Shown here piece by piece: positions 1 to 7,803 of a stretch of DNA of 58,751 nucleotides. A program made the translations under genes and the position numbers. Under the pieces are notes generated by a model, which searched no databases, was not told the origin of the DNA, and worked only from the letters and a program-made list of their open reading frames with translations. Origin of the DNA: Planctomycetota bacterium (GTDB lineage: Bacteria; Planctomycetota; UBA1135; GCA-002686595); the NCBI GenBank assembly GCA_028823345.1, contig JAPKBR010000021.1:1-58751 (forward strand), in the 5' to 3' direction. How positions within the stretch are numbered: the stretch's first letter is position 1; every line of letters begins with the position of its first letter.

Positions 1-2196
1 CCGGTTTTTGCCCAGACCCCTGGTCCTCGGCATGTCTTGTTGATCGGAATTGACGGCGTCCGTTCCGACGCTGTTCAGGCCGCGTCCACCCCAGCTCTCG
101 ATGGATTGGTCGCCACAGGCGCGGTTACCTGGGATGCCTTTGCTGGTGGCGGCATCATGCCCACCGATCCGACCCAGCAGGCAACTTCCAGCGGGCCGGG
201 TTGGTCGAGCATTTTGACCGGCGTGTGGGTCGACCGGCATGGTGTTGCTTCCAACGGTGGATTCTCCAGCGGCAACTTTGGCACCTACCCCCACTTTTTT
301 GCCCATGTGCGCAGCGCATTCCCCGCAGCGGTCTTGTCATCGATTGTTCAATGGCATCCGATCAATGACTCGATGCTGGCGCCCTTTCCGGGGCTTGCGG
401 ATCATGTGATCAATGCGGGAGGCACGGGTCAAGCCGTACGCAACGCCGCTGTGAATCATTTGCAGACCACCGATCCTCACGCTCTCTTCGTGCACTTCGA
501 CGATGTGGATCATGCGGGCCATGCCTCTGGCTTTAGCCCCGCCAACCCAACCTATATCAGCGCGATCGAAGCGACCGACACGCACATCGGCGCAGTCTTG
601 GCAGCCGTGCAAGCGCGCCCGAACTACCCAAGCGAAGAGTGGCAGATCATCGTCACCACCGATCACGGGGGGAACGGCACGGGTCACGGGGGGCAGAGTC
701 CCCATGAGCGGCACATTTGGATGATCGTGCAGGGAGGCGCGGCAGTCCAAGGTGTTTATTCGCCGGGGCCGGGCCATACGGGCGCCGCCCGTTCGGCACT
801 GGATCATCTGGGTGTCCCCTTTGATCCTGGCTGGAACCTGGCGGACGGTCATGCCTTCGGTGTTCCCCAACAAATAGCCAGCTATCCCCATCCAGTTGCG
901 GACGAGGAACGCTGCGATGTATTGGCCCAACTCGAATGGTCCTTAGCGGCCGATGCCAATTCCTATGACGTGTTCTTGGGCGAGCACGCCCTCTTGAGCG
1001 GGGCGGATTTATTAGGTAACACAAGCTCCACGGTTTGGGACCCCGGTTCTTTGGATCAAAACACCACCTATTATTGGCGAGTGGACACGGTCACCTCCGG
1101 CACGACCCATGTGGGGGATCTGTGGAGTTTTACCACCACCGGCGAAATGCTGGATGACCTGGTGGTGCACCTCAATCTGCAAGGGGATGGGGTGGATGAA
1201 TCGGGTCACGGAAACGCAGGCACTCTTGTGGGGAATCCGGTCTATGTGCTGGGGCGCGTAGGCTTGGGCCTTGATCTTGATGGCAGTGGAGATTTCGTTT
1301 CCTTGGGCAATTCAGCGGATTTAGACTTCGGCGCTCAAACTGATTTCAGCGTGGCATTCTGGGTGCGCAGCAACGGTTGGCCCAGCGACCCGTCGTTCCT
1401 GGCGAACAAGGACTGGGCCAGCGGCGACAACGTGGGCTGGTTGGTCGCCGGGGACTATGACGGCGCGCATTGGCAGTGGAATCTGCGGGGGGCGTCTGGC
1501 AGTCGAAAGGATTTTGACCGAGCCGCCTACATCGCCGACGGCGCCTGGCACCATGTCGCTGTGACCCACGACCGGGACGGGTTGGCGGTGTTCTATTCCG
1601 ACGGAGTGTGTCTGGGAGGGATTCCGATTGTGGGTCAAGGGGATTTGGACGCAGGCTTAGCAACGGCTCTTGGGCAGGACGGCAGCTTGACCTATGCCTT
1701 GGACGCGCCCTGCACTTTTGACGAGTTGCGCATCTATCGGCGATTGCTCGGTGTCCATGAGGTTCAGGCCCTCGCCGCAGCGAACCAACCCGAACCCATG
1801 GGCACGCGCTACTGCACGCCATTGCCCAATAGCACTGGAGAAGTGAGTCGCATCATCGCCCTCGGAACCCCGCAGGTTTCGAGCAGTCACTTGACCTTGG
1901 CGGGCACAGGCATGCCGCCTAACCAGCCGGGTTTGTTTTTCTTTGGGCCTGCGACAGCCAATGTGGTCTTCGGCCATGGCCGTCGATGCGTGGGGGGCAG
2001 CTTGAAACGGCTCTTGCCACCAGTCTTTGCTAACAGTGCAGGGACCGGCATGTACACGGTGGACTTCTCCACAGCTCCGGCGGCGACCGAGATTCTCGCG
2101 GGCTCGACCCTCTACTTTCAGTTGTGGTACCGGGACCCCGCGGCGGGCGCACCGAACTACAACGGTAGCGATGCCGTAATGATCCAGTTTCAGTAG
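1..2196 (+). CDS. Secreted phosphodiesterase/alkaline-phosphatase-fold protein with LamG domain (5' partial)
   Basis: The reading frame is open from the left edge and the first residues (VFAQTPGPRHVLLIGIDGV) look like the end of a signal peptide, so the true start lies outside the window. The N-terminal ~285 residues are a type I phosphodiesterase/nucleotide pyrophosphatase domain: metal-binding Asp in LIGIDGVRSDA, probable nucleophile region SGPGWSSILTG, then DDVDHAGHA and TTDHGG metal ligands. A fibronectin-III-like segment (~290-370, ending YYWRVDTV) and a LamG/concanavalin-like jellyroll (~375-585, WHHVAVTHD) follow. The last ~125 residues (from YCTPLPNSTG to FQLWYRDP and NGSDAV) form a module I associate with planctomycete secreted proteins, possibly for export or anchoring. 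The substrate is unknown; phosphodiester hydrolysis outside the cytoplasm is inferred from the fold. Confidence 0.85.
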   Translation, partial: PVFAQTPGPRHVLLIGIDGVRSDAVQAASTPALDGLVATGAVTWDAFAGGGIMPTDPTQQATSSGPGWSSILTGVWVDRHGVASNGGFSSGNFGTYPHFFAHVRSAFPAAVLSSIVQWHPINDSMLAPFPGLADHVINAGGTGQAVRNAAVNHLQTTDPHALFVHFDDVDHAGHASGFSPANPTYISAIEATDTHIGAVLAAVQARPNYPSEEWQIIVTTDHGGNGTGHGGQSPHERHIWMIVQGGAAVQGVYSPGPGHTGAARSALDHLGVPFDPGWNLADGHAFGVPQQIASYPHPVADEERCDVLAQLEWSLAADANSYDVFLGEHALLSGADLLGNTSSTVWDPGSLDQNTTYYWRVDTVTSGTTHVGDLWSFTTTGEMLDDLVVHLNLQGDGVDESGHGNAGTLVGNPVYVLGRVGLGLDLDGSGDFVSLGNSADLDFGAQTDFSVAFWVRSNGWPSDPSFLANKDWASGDNVGWLVAGDYDGAHWQWNLRGASGSRKDFDRAAYIADGAWHHVAVTHDRDGLAVFYSDGVCLGGIPIVGQGDLDAGLATALGQDGSLTYALDAPCTFDELRIYRRLLGVHEVQALAAANQPEPMGTRYCTPLPNSTGEVSRIIALGTPQVSSSHLTLAGTGMPPNQPGLFFFGPATANVVFGHGRRCVGGSLKRLLPPVFANSAGTGMYTVDFSTAPAATEILAGSTLYFQLWYRDPAAGAPNYNGSDAVMIQFQ

Positions 2197-2639
2197 GGCT
2201 TTAGAGTTCTATGGCAGATGCCAAGTTGGTGGCCTCAACTCGCCTCCCCCTTGGCCGAATGGTCCGTCCGGGGCCCTTGGGCGAGTCTATGAAACCCGGT
2301 TTCTCCGCGGGGATCGGGGGCGTGCTGATTCACGATCTGGGGTGTGTTCTCCCGGGGTGGGCTCCGGATCTTCGCAGGCGTCCAGAGACCGCAAGAAAAT
2401 CGGGAGTCCGGGGGGCGGAATCTGGCCTGCAGATTGGCCCCGAAAAGTGGTGCCCGAGGCCCAGTCATGCAGCATTCCATGGAATACGGTTTTGTCCGGG
2501 GCTGATTCTGGGGGTCCATTGGGACGGCGCGGCCCAAGCTCCCGGACCGCGCGACCCTTCCTCATTTCCACCGCTTGCCGTAGACTGATGCGCGTTAGAG
2601 GGGTCGACCGTAGTTTCCCTCTGCCAATCTAATTTTCCC
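2197..2639. other. Intergenic region of 443 bp with a 12-bp palindrome
   Basis: No convincing gene is seen here. Short open frames exist on both strands but resemble no family and have GC-rich shadow composition. A perfect 12-bp palindrome, ATTCCATGGAAT, lies at 2474-2485, about 155 bp upstream of the next gene; it could be an operator but has no second copy that I noticed. Several G-rich and C-rich runs (for example 2410-2416) could form local structure. Confidence 0.4.
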
Positions 2640-4070
2640 GTGGATTCCCGCCCTCAATCAATTCAATCCGCCGCCAAGACGCTTCTCAGCGTGTTGGTGG
2701 ACGACTCTCGAAGTCGGCCAGAAATGCGTGACGCCCTGCGCTCACTGCACACGTGGTTAGGACACCAATTGGAGTCCTCCGATGGCCCCCTGCGCGAAAA
2801 GGTGGTGCACACCGCCGATGGCCGTCGGGTGAGCACGCTTGAGTACACGATGCCCTCCGAGCCTGTCGCGGACTTGGAATTGATTAGGCGTCGATCCCAA
2901 TGGAAAGGGGATGCTTTGCGGTTTGCACTGGATCGGCGAACAGCGGGTGAGACCAGTCCCGAGCTAAGTGCCCGGGAAGAAGAGCTGCGTCAGATTCTTC
3001 CGACTCTTCCCGAGTGCTACCCCTGGATGTTGGACGGTCCAATGCTGCTGCCCGCGGATGATGCCGTGGGCATCGCCGCCGACGCGTTCGATGCCTTGGC
3101 TCGCGTGGCCCAGGTAGCCCATGAGATTGAAATCCAAGCGGGTGGTCTGGCCCCGGTTTCGGATCTGCTCTACATGATGGCGGAAGCTCAGTCGGGCGTC
3201 CTAGTGGCCGTTCGGAATCTTGGTTTGCGAGGTGACTCGGACCAGCGCGACCTCTTTGCTTGGCTCAAGGACCAGACCACACGGCATCGGGTGTATGTGG
3301 ATCGCCACATGCGCTTGGACAACCCGGCCGATCCCACTAAAGCCCAAGAATTGCTCAAGCGCATCAATGATGGCCGCGAAGAATTCAGTAAGCAGATCAA
3401 CGCCCGCAAAGAGCGCGGAGGTTTGCTGGACAAGTTGCGCTACCACGCAGCCCGTGCCAAGAGCGGGGAGCTGCTCGAAGCGGATCGTGGTTCGATTGCG
3501 ACTGCCCTTGATCAATGGAGCACCTTTGGGCTTTCCCAGCGGGATCGTTCCTTGGTTGAGATCGCCCAGGAGCTTTCCCGGGACCATGCGCTGGATGAGA
3601 AGCTAGCAATCGTCCTCAAGCCGTTCTTGGAGGGCAAGACTCCGGTGGCAACGAAAGCTCCCAACCCCGCCCCCGGGGCTGCTCCCCCCGCCGAACCGGC
3701 TCGGGATCAGTTGGCAGAAGCCAGGGAGCTGCTGGGCAACGTGTCCTTGGTTGGGATGCATCAGGCCGCCGATGGAGTGGACTTTTCTGAGCTCCAGAAA
3801 GTCTTTGGGCCTAAATCTTTGAAACCTATCGTCGTGGAAGACTTGGACGATGTGGATGCAGTTCGCACCTTGGTCGAGGGAGTTGAAGCAGACCTAATCT
3901 TGCTTAGGGTGCGCCTCGGAGTGGAATCCTACGCGGCCCTGAAGGAGGCCTGCGCTAAGAAACAACTGCTGTTTGTGCGCTTGCCTGACGGATACGATCC
4001 CGAGCAAGTTGCCAAGCAAGTCCTGCGCCAAGTTGGCTGGCGGCTGCGTAGGGACCCGGTCAAGAGCTAG
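2640..4070 (+). CDS. Hypothetical protein with DUF2325-like C-terminal region
   Basis: This 476-aa protein is not recognised. It has no signal peptide or membrane segment, so it is probably cytoplasmic. Residues 1-330 are mostly helical and charged. A proline/alanine-rich linker (about 335-355) leads to a C-terminal ~110-residue alpha/beta unit (LLGNVSLVGMHQAADGVD, then ADLILLRVRLG, then KKQLLFVRLPDG). The order strand, mid-domain Asp, 'can be seen or not' strand, and final strand resembles the small Rossmann-like DUF2325 family, but the usual conserved residues are not clearly present. The start is GTG at 2640; an ATG-led alternative downstream would remove the first helix. It stands alone between a 443-bp gap and a convergent neighbour. 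Confidence 0.75.
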   Translation: MDSRPQSIQSAAKTLLSVLVDDSRSRPEMRDALRSLHTWLGHQLESSDGPLREKVVHTADGRRVSTLEYTMPSEPVADLELIRRRSQWKGDALRFALDRRTAGETSPELSAREEELRQILPTLPECYPWMLDGPMLLPADDAVGIAADAFDALARVAQVAHEIEIQAGGLAPVSDLLYMMAEAQSGVLVAVRNLGLRGDSDQRDLFAWLKDQTTRHRVYVDRHMRLDNPADPTKAQELLKRINDGREEFSKQINARKERGGLLDKLRYHAARAKSGELLEADRGSIATALDQWSTFGLSQRDRSLVEIAQELSRDHALDEKLAIVLKPFLEGKTPVATKAPNPAPGAAPPAEPARDQLAEARELLGNVSLVGMHQAADGVDFSELQKVFGPKSLKPIVVEDLDDVDAVRTLVEGVEADLILLRVRLGVESYAALKEACAKKQLLFVRLPDGYDPEQVAKQVLRQVGWRLRRDPVKS

Positions 4071-4092
4071 CTCGACAGGCTCTTCGTCCCCG

Positions 4093-4112
4093 AAAAAAAA
4101 GGGTGGCTGCCC
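4093..4112 (-). terminator. Weak candidate terminator (short stem plus T8)
   Basis: On the minus strand, a short GGG...CCC stem with a 6-nt loop (4101-4112) is followed directly by eight T residues (A8 on the plus strand at 4093-4100). It lies about 130 bp past the stop of the LOG-family gene. The stem is short, so the call rests mainly on the U-tract. Confidence 0.3.
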
Positions 4113-4244
4113 ATATCAGGCGCGGAACCATCCGGGTCAGAACTTAAAGCGGGATTGCCCGGGATTACCAAGTCCAGAGACGAGGCGCATGGCCGATCGT
4201 TCCAACTCTTGTCTCGACCTTTGGCACCGACAATTGCTCGGTCT

Positions 4245-4826
4245 CTATGGCTGCGGTTTTACGCGCCAATTGGGCCGTTCGGGGGCTGTGAAAGCCGCCA
4301 GGGTGGGGATTAAATCCGCCGGAGTCTTGGCCACAAGAAGCGTCGAGCGGTATTGGGGTTTGACGAAACCCTCTTGTTCGCAGTGGTCCATATGGGCTAG
4401 CAGCAGGTCGTAGTAACCATCTAGATTCAGGACGCAGACCGGCTTGTCATGGATGCCCAATTGAAGCCAGGTGAGAGTTTCAAAGAGCTCATCGTGGCTG
4501 CCGTGTCCACCTGGCAAGACAATGAAAGCGTCGGACAATGTTTCAAACCGGGCTTTTCGCTCGTGCAGGCTATCCACCGCTTCGAGTTGGGTGAGCCCCA
4601 TGTGGGCGACCTCCATTTCGATCAAGCCGTGGGGGATGACTCCGATTACTTCGCCCCCCGCGCCCAGGGCTGCATCCGCAACAGCGCCCATGCAGCCCAC
4701 CTTTGCACCCCCGTAGACGACTCCCATGCCGGCTTCGACGATAGTGCGACCGACTTCTCTGGCGGCCTCTAGGTAAATGGGTCGGGCCCCTGGGTTTGAT
4801 CCGCAGTACACACAGATACGTTTCAT
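4245..4826 (-). CDS. TIGR00730/LOG-family nucleoside 5'-monophosphate phosphoribohydrolase
   Basis: The 193-aa product starts MKRICVYCGSNPGA, the typical N-terminus of the LOG (lonely guy) family, and carries GVVYGGAKVGCMGAVADAAL and the family signature PGGxGTxxE as PGGHGSHDE. Characterised relatives release the base from (cytokinin) nucleoside monophosphates. Bacterial members without cytokinin pathways are thought to act in purine nucleotide turnover. The frame extends 73 codons further upstream, but that stretch lies inside the neighbouring membrane gene, so ATG at 4826 is chosen. The start is two bases after the stop of the PepSY gene, so the two are probably co-transcribed. Thr to Ser in the signature is conservative. 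Confidence 0.9.
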   Translation of the reverse strand: MKRICVYCGSNPGARPIYLEAAREVGRTIVEAGMGVVYGGAKVGCMGAVADAALGAGGEVIGVIPHGLIEMEVAHMGLTQLEAVDSLHERKARFETLSDAFIVLPGGHGSHDELFETLTWLQLGIHDKPVCVLNLDGYYDLLLAHMDHCEQEGFVKPQYRSTLLVAKTPADLIPTLAAFTAPERPNWRVKPQP

Positions 4827-4828
4827 GC

Positions 4829-5335
4829 TTAGGTTTTCCTCCGGCGCCGAACAAGATGTGGGAGCAGCCAAAGGTAGACCCCCGTGACCCAAAGCCCGCA
4901 GAGGATCAGGCCCGTGGGTAGGAAAACCCACAGCTTGAAGGAGTCGTGGAACCAAGAACCGTCGTGAATCGACTCGATCCAATCCGATCGCCGTAGAGTG
5001 CTGGAAAGGACCTTGCCCGAGGAAGCGTCGATCTGGACCTCCCACCGGTTCTTGCAGCGTACCTTGAGCATTCCCTTACTTGGACGCACATCCAGGCGGT
5101 CGATGTCCGCCCAGGACTCGACCCCGGCTTCAGGCACGCCTTTCGTGACTTCCAGTACCTGATCCCAGGGCAGCAGCAACTCCGTGCCTGTGCCTTGCTG
5201 GGTGGGAGGCTGAATCCAGGCGGATTCCCTCTTCAACTGCAGGACTACGCCTGAAGCCATAATGACAAGTAAGGGGAGTGCCGCGATCACGGCTCCCCAA
5301 CGGTGCACTTTTCGATTCCACTTAGCTGCGCTCAT
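4829..5335 (-). CDS. PepSY-associated transmembrane protein
   Basis: This 168-aa membrane protein has the two-helix architecture of PepSY-TM proteins. An N-terminal NRKVHRWGAVIAALPLLVIM helix carries the HRW motif, followed by a periplasmic PepSY-like segment (EVQIDASSGKVL, about residues 90-115). It then has the ESIHDGSWFHD motif and a second TM helix ending TGVYLWLLP. Family members often accompany iron uptake or ferric reductase systems, but no iron gene is adjacent here, so the role is open. It is upstream of and nearly contiguous with the LOG gene. The length is that of the short two-TM variants rather than the long four-TM flavoprotein-linked forms. Confidence 0.85.
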   Translation of the reverse strand: MSAAKWNRKVHRWGAVIAALPLLVIMASGVVLQLKRESAWIQPPTQQGTGTELLLPWDQVLEVTKGVPEAGVESWADIDRLDVRPSKGMLKVRCKNRWEVQIDASSGKVLSSTLRRSDWIESIHDGSWFHDSFKLWVFLPTGLILCGLWVTGVYLWLLPHLVRRRRKT

Positions 5336-5474
5336 GGGCCCGCATGGTGAGCATTGAGGGTCCGGGGGTCAAGGTTCTCCCCGCTGGGGGAGTCTCCTGG
5401 GTCTCCTCCATGGCCCGCAGGATAGCTTCCTGCCCGGTCCCCATTGGGGCCTTAGAAGCCGTTGCTTTCTGCTT

Positions 5475-7301
5475 TTAGTCGCCAGGTATACGAATGTGTT
5501 CCACCAAGTCGCGGGTGGCTTGGCTCGGCGGGGCGCCAAAGCGCCTGATGCCAAGGGCCACAGCAAAGTTGAGCAACATGCCCAGGGAGCCAATGCCCTC
5601 GGGCGAGATACCGAACCACCAACGGCTGGCCGCATCCGGTGCCGTGTCGATGAACTTGAACCAGATGATGTAGCAGGTGGTGAAGAGGATGCCAGCGACC
5701 ATGCCCGACACTGCGCCCAGGCGATTCATGCGCTTGGAGAAGATACCCATCACGATGGCGGGGAAGAACGAACTCGCCGCCAACCCAAAGGCGAAGGCCA
5801 CGACCTGGGCCACAAAACCCGGGGGGTAGATACCCATGATGCCCGCAATGACTACCGCCACCGCAGCCGCGGTGCGCGCAGCGATCAACTCGCCACGCTC
5901 GCTGATATTGGGCATGAAGCCTCGCTTGAGCAGGTCATGGCTGATGGAAGTAGAGACAACCAAGAGCAGGCCAGCTGCGGTAGAGAGGGCAGCGGCCAAG
6001 GCTCCCGCTGCAACAAGTCCAATGACCCAGGCGGGCAGGCCCGCGATCTCTGGGTTGGCCAAGACCATGATGTCTCGGTCCACATACAACTCGTTAGGGC
6101 CATCGTTGGGCGGGTTGAGCACCATGCGTTCGCCGCTGGGACCGCGCTGGTCGCTGAAAGCTGGCTTGCTGCTACCTTGGAAAGCTCCAAAGGCTGCTCC
6201 TTCACGATAGCGCACGCGCCCATCACCATCCTTGTCGATCCAAGCGATCAAACCGGTCTTTTCCCAGGTTCGAAACCACTCGGGTAGTTGCTTGTCAGTG
6301 GGGTCCTGTGTGCTAACTGTCTCGGCCGGTGCGTAGCGCGCGCCCTCGACTGTGTGGATCAGGTTGGCCCGTGCAAAGGCAGCCACGGCCGGGGCAGCGG
6401 TGTAGAGGATTGCGATGAACAGCAAGGCCCAAAAAGCACTGGTGCGTGCGTCCTTGACCCGCGGCACCGTATAAAAGCGCACGATCACATGGGGCAGTCC
6501 CGCAGTTCCCACCATCAGGGCAAGCGTGATGCAGCAAACGTCGAGCAGGCTCTTGGACCCATCCGTATAGGGTTTAAAGCCCAGTTCGTCGTGCAGTTGA
6601 TTCACGGTTTCCAACAGCCAAGGGGCACCGCTGGCGATGGTTTGACCCACCTCCCCATGCAATCGACTGCCGAACCCTAGCTGGGGAATGGGATTGCCGG
6701 TCAGCTGGATCGAGATGAAAATCGCTGGAACGAGGAAAGCGAAAATTAGGATGCAGTATTGGGCCACCTGGGTCCAAGTGATGCCCTTCATGCCGCCCAG
6801 AACCGCGTAGATGAACACGATGACCATGCCGATCAGAACGCCTTTCTCTACGCTGACTTCGAGGAACCGGCTGAAGACAACGCCCACCCCACGCATTTGT
6901 CCCGCCACATAGGTGAAGGAGATAAAGATTGCGCAGAAGACCGCGACCCGGCGGGCAGTGCTCGACTCATAACGGTCGCCAATGAAATCGGGCACCGTGA
7001 ACTTGCCAAACTTACGCAGGTATGGGGCCAGCAGAACGGCGAGCAACACATAGCCTCCGGTCCAGCCCATCAGATAGACCGATCCGTCGTAGCCCAAGAA
7101 ACTGATCAGGCCGGCCATCCCCAGGAACGAAGCCGCACTCATCCAGTCCGCCGCGGTGGCCATGCCATTCGCAAGGGGAGGAACGCCTTTGCCCGCCACA
7201 TAGAAGTCGCCGGTGGACTTGGCCCGGGCGCTAATCGCAATGCCCACATAAAGGGCAAAGGTCAGGCCGACGATCAGGAAGGTCCAGTTTTGGATAGTCA
7301 T
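5475..7301 (-). CDS. Sodium:solute symporter, large subunit (VC_2705-like SSS family)
   Basis: This 608-aa, multi-helix inner-membrane carrier belongs to the solute:sodium symporter family. Family marks include GDFYVAGKGVPPLANGMATA near the N-terminus, ADWMSAASFLGMAG, and AAALSTAAGLLLVVSTSISHD around the sodium site. Its closest relatives are the acetate/monocarboxylate ActP-like VC_2705 group, which pair with a DUF4212 small subunit, as here. A hydrophilic loop between helices holds a canonical EF-hand calcium loop, DKDGDGRVRYRE (residues 356-367, DNA 6201-6236). The ATG overlaps the TGA of the small subunit by 4 nt, implying coupled translation. The substrate is probably a short-chain organic acid, but this is not fixed by sequence. 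Confidence 0.93.
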   Translation of the reverse strand: MTIQNWTFLIVGLTFALYVGIAISARAKSTGDFYVAGKGVPPLANGMATAADWMSAASFLGMAGLISFLGYDGSVYLMGWTGGYVLLAVLLAPYLRKFGKFTVPDFIGDRYESSTARRVAVFCAIFISFTYVAGQMRGVGVVFSRFLEVSVEKGVLIGMVIVFIYAVLGGMKGITWTQVAQYCILIFAFLVPAIFISIQLTGNPIPQLGFGSRLHGEVGQTIASGAPWLLETVNQLHDELGFKPYTDGSKSLLDVCCITLALMVGTAGLPHVIVRFYTVPRVKDARTSAFWALLFIAILYTAAPAVAAFARANLIHTVEGARYAPAETVSTQDPTDKQLPEWFRTWEKTGLIAWIDKDGDGRVRYREGAAFGAFQGSSKPAFSDQRGPSGERMVLNPPNDGPNELYVDRDIMVLANPEIAGLPAWVIGLVAAGALAAALSTAAGLLLVVSTSISHDLLKRGFMPNISERGELIAARTAAAVAVVIAGIMGIYPPGFVAQVVAFAFGLAASSFFPAIVMGIFSKRMNRLGAVSGMVAGILFTTCYIIWFKFIDTAPDAASRWWFGISPEGIGSLGMLLNFAVALGIRRFGAPPSQATRDLVEHIRIPGD

Positions 7302-7585
7302 TGCTTCACTTCCGGGTCAGGCGCATTTTCTTCTACCTCAAACCGTTTGTCGAGTTTGCCCGCTGCGCGTACATAGAATGCGATCAAGGCGACGAACACC
7401 AGAATCGATCCCTGTTGCGCAAACCAGAACCCAAGAGGGAAGCCGGTGCCAGGCAGGCGCCATTGGTCGAGGAACTCTCGGCCCCAGATACCCGCTCCAA
7501 AGGAGACGAGGAACCAGATACTGAGAATGGTGAAGATGAGGCGCAGGTTGGCGCGCCAATAGGCAGTGCGGTCGGGGCCGGTCAT
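7298..7585 (-). CDS. DUF4212 small subunit of sodium:solute symporter
   Basis: The 95-aa product MTGPDRTAYWRANLRLIFTI has two predicted helices and the conserved YWRxN start, the FGxGI turn and the PLGFWFAQQGSI segment of DUF4212. These small proteins are encoded immediately before VC_2705-type symporters and are regarded as their small subunit. ATG at 7585 is preferred over the 40-codon upstream extension because the family begins close to the YWR motif. It overlaps the large-subunit gene by 4 nt. Confidence 0.92.
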   Translation of the reverse strand: MTGPDRTAYWRANLRLIFTILSIWFLVSFGAGIWGREFLDQWRLPGTGFPLGFWFAQQGSILVFVALIAFYVRAAGKLDKRFEVEENAPDPEVKQ

Positions 7586-7803
7586 GTGGTCAAGAGGGTA
7601 GCGAGTGGGGGCCAGCCAGGGGTAAGGGAGGGGGGGCTTTGCCCGAATTGCGGTCATTTGGCGTGATTTTGGCCCAGTGGGGAGATCTATGTTGGAACTG
7701 CGCAAGACTGGGGCTGCATTCCAAGTCGGATTTGCTGTGTGTGCTTATCATGAGGCTTGTCCTTGCCGGCTGACCCTGAATGAGCCGATGTAGAGGTAGC
7801 CCC

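Noticed and set aside
337..930. 197-codon frame antisense to the phosphodiesterase gene
   Set aside because: It lies wholly antisense to a gene with clear domain motifs and has no family features of its own.
2211..2588. Open frame of 125 codons in the first intergenic region
   Set aside because: Low-complexity GC-shadow composition, no ribosome site, no resemblance to a family, and overlapping frames on the other strand of similar quality.
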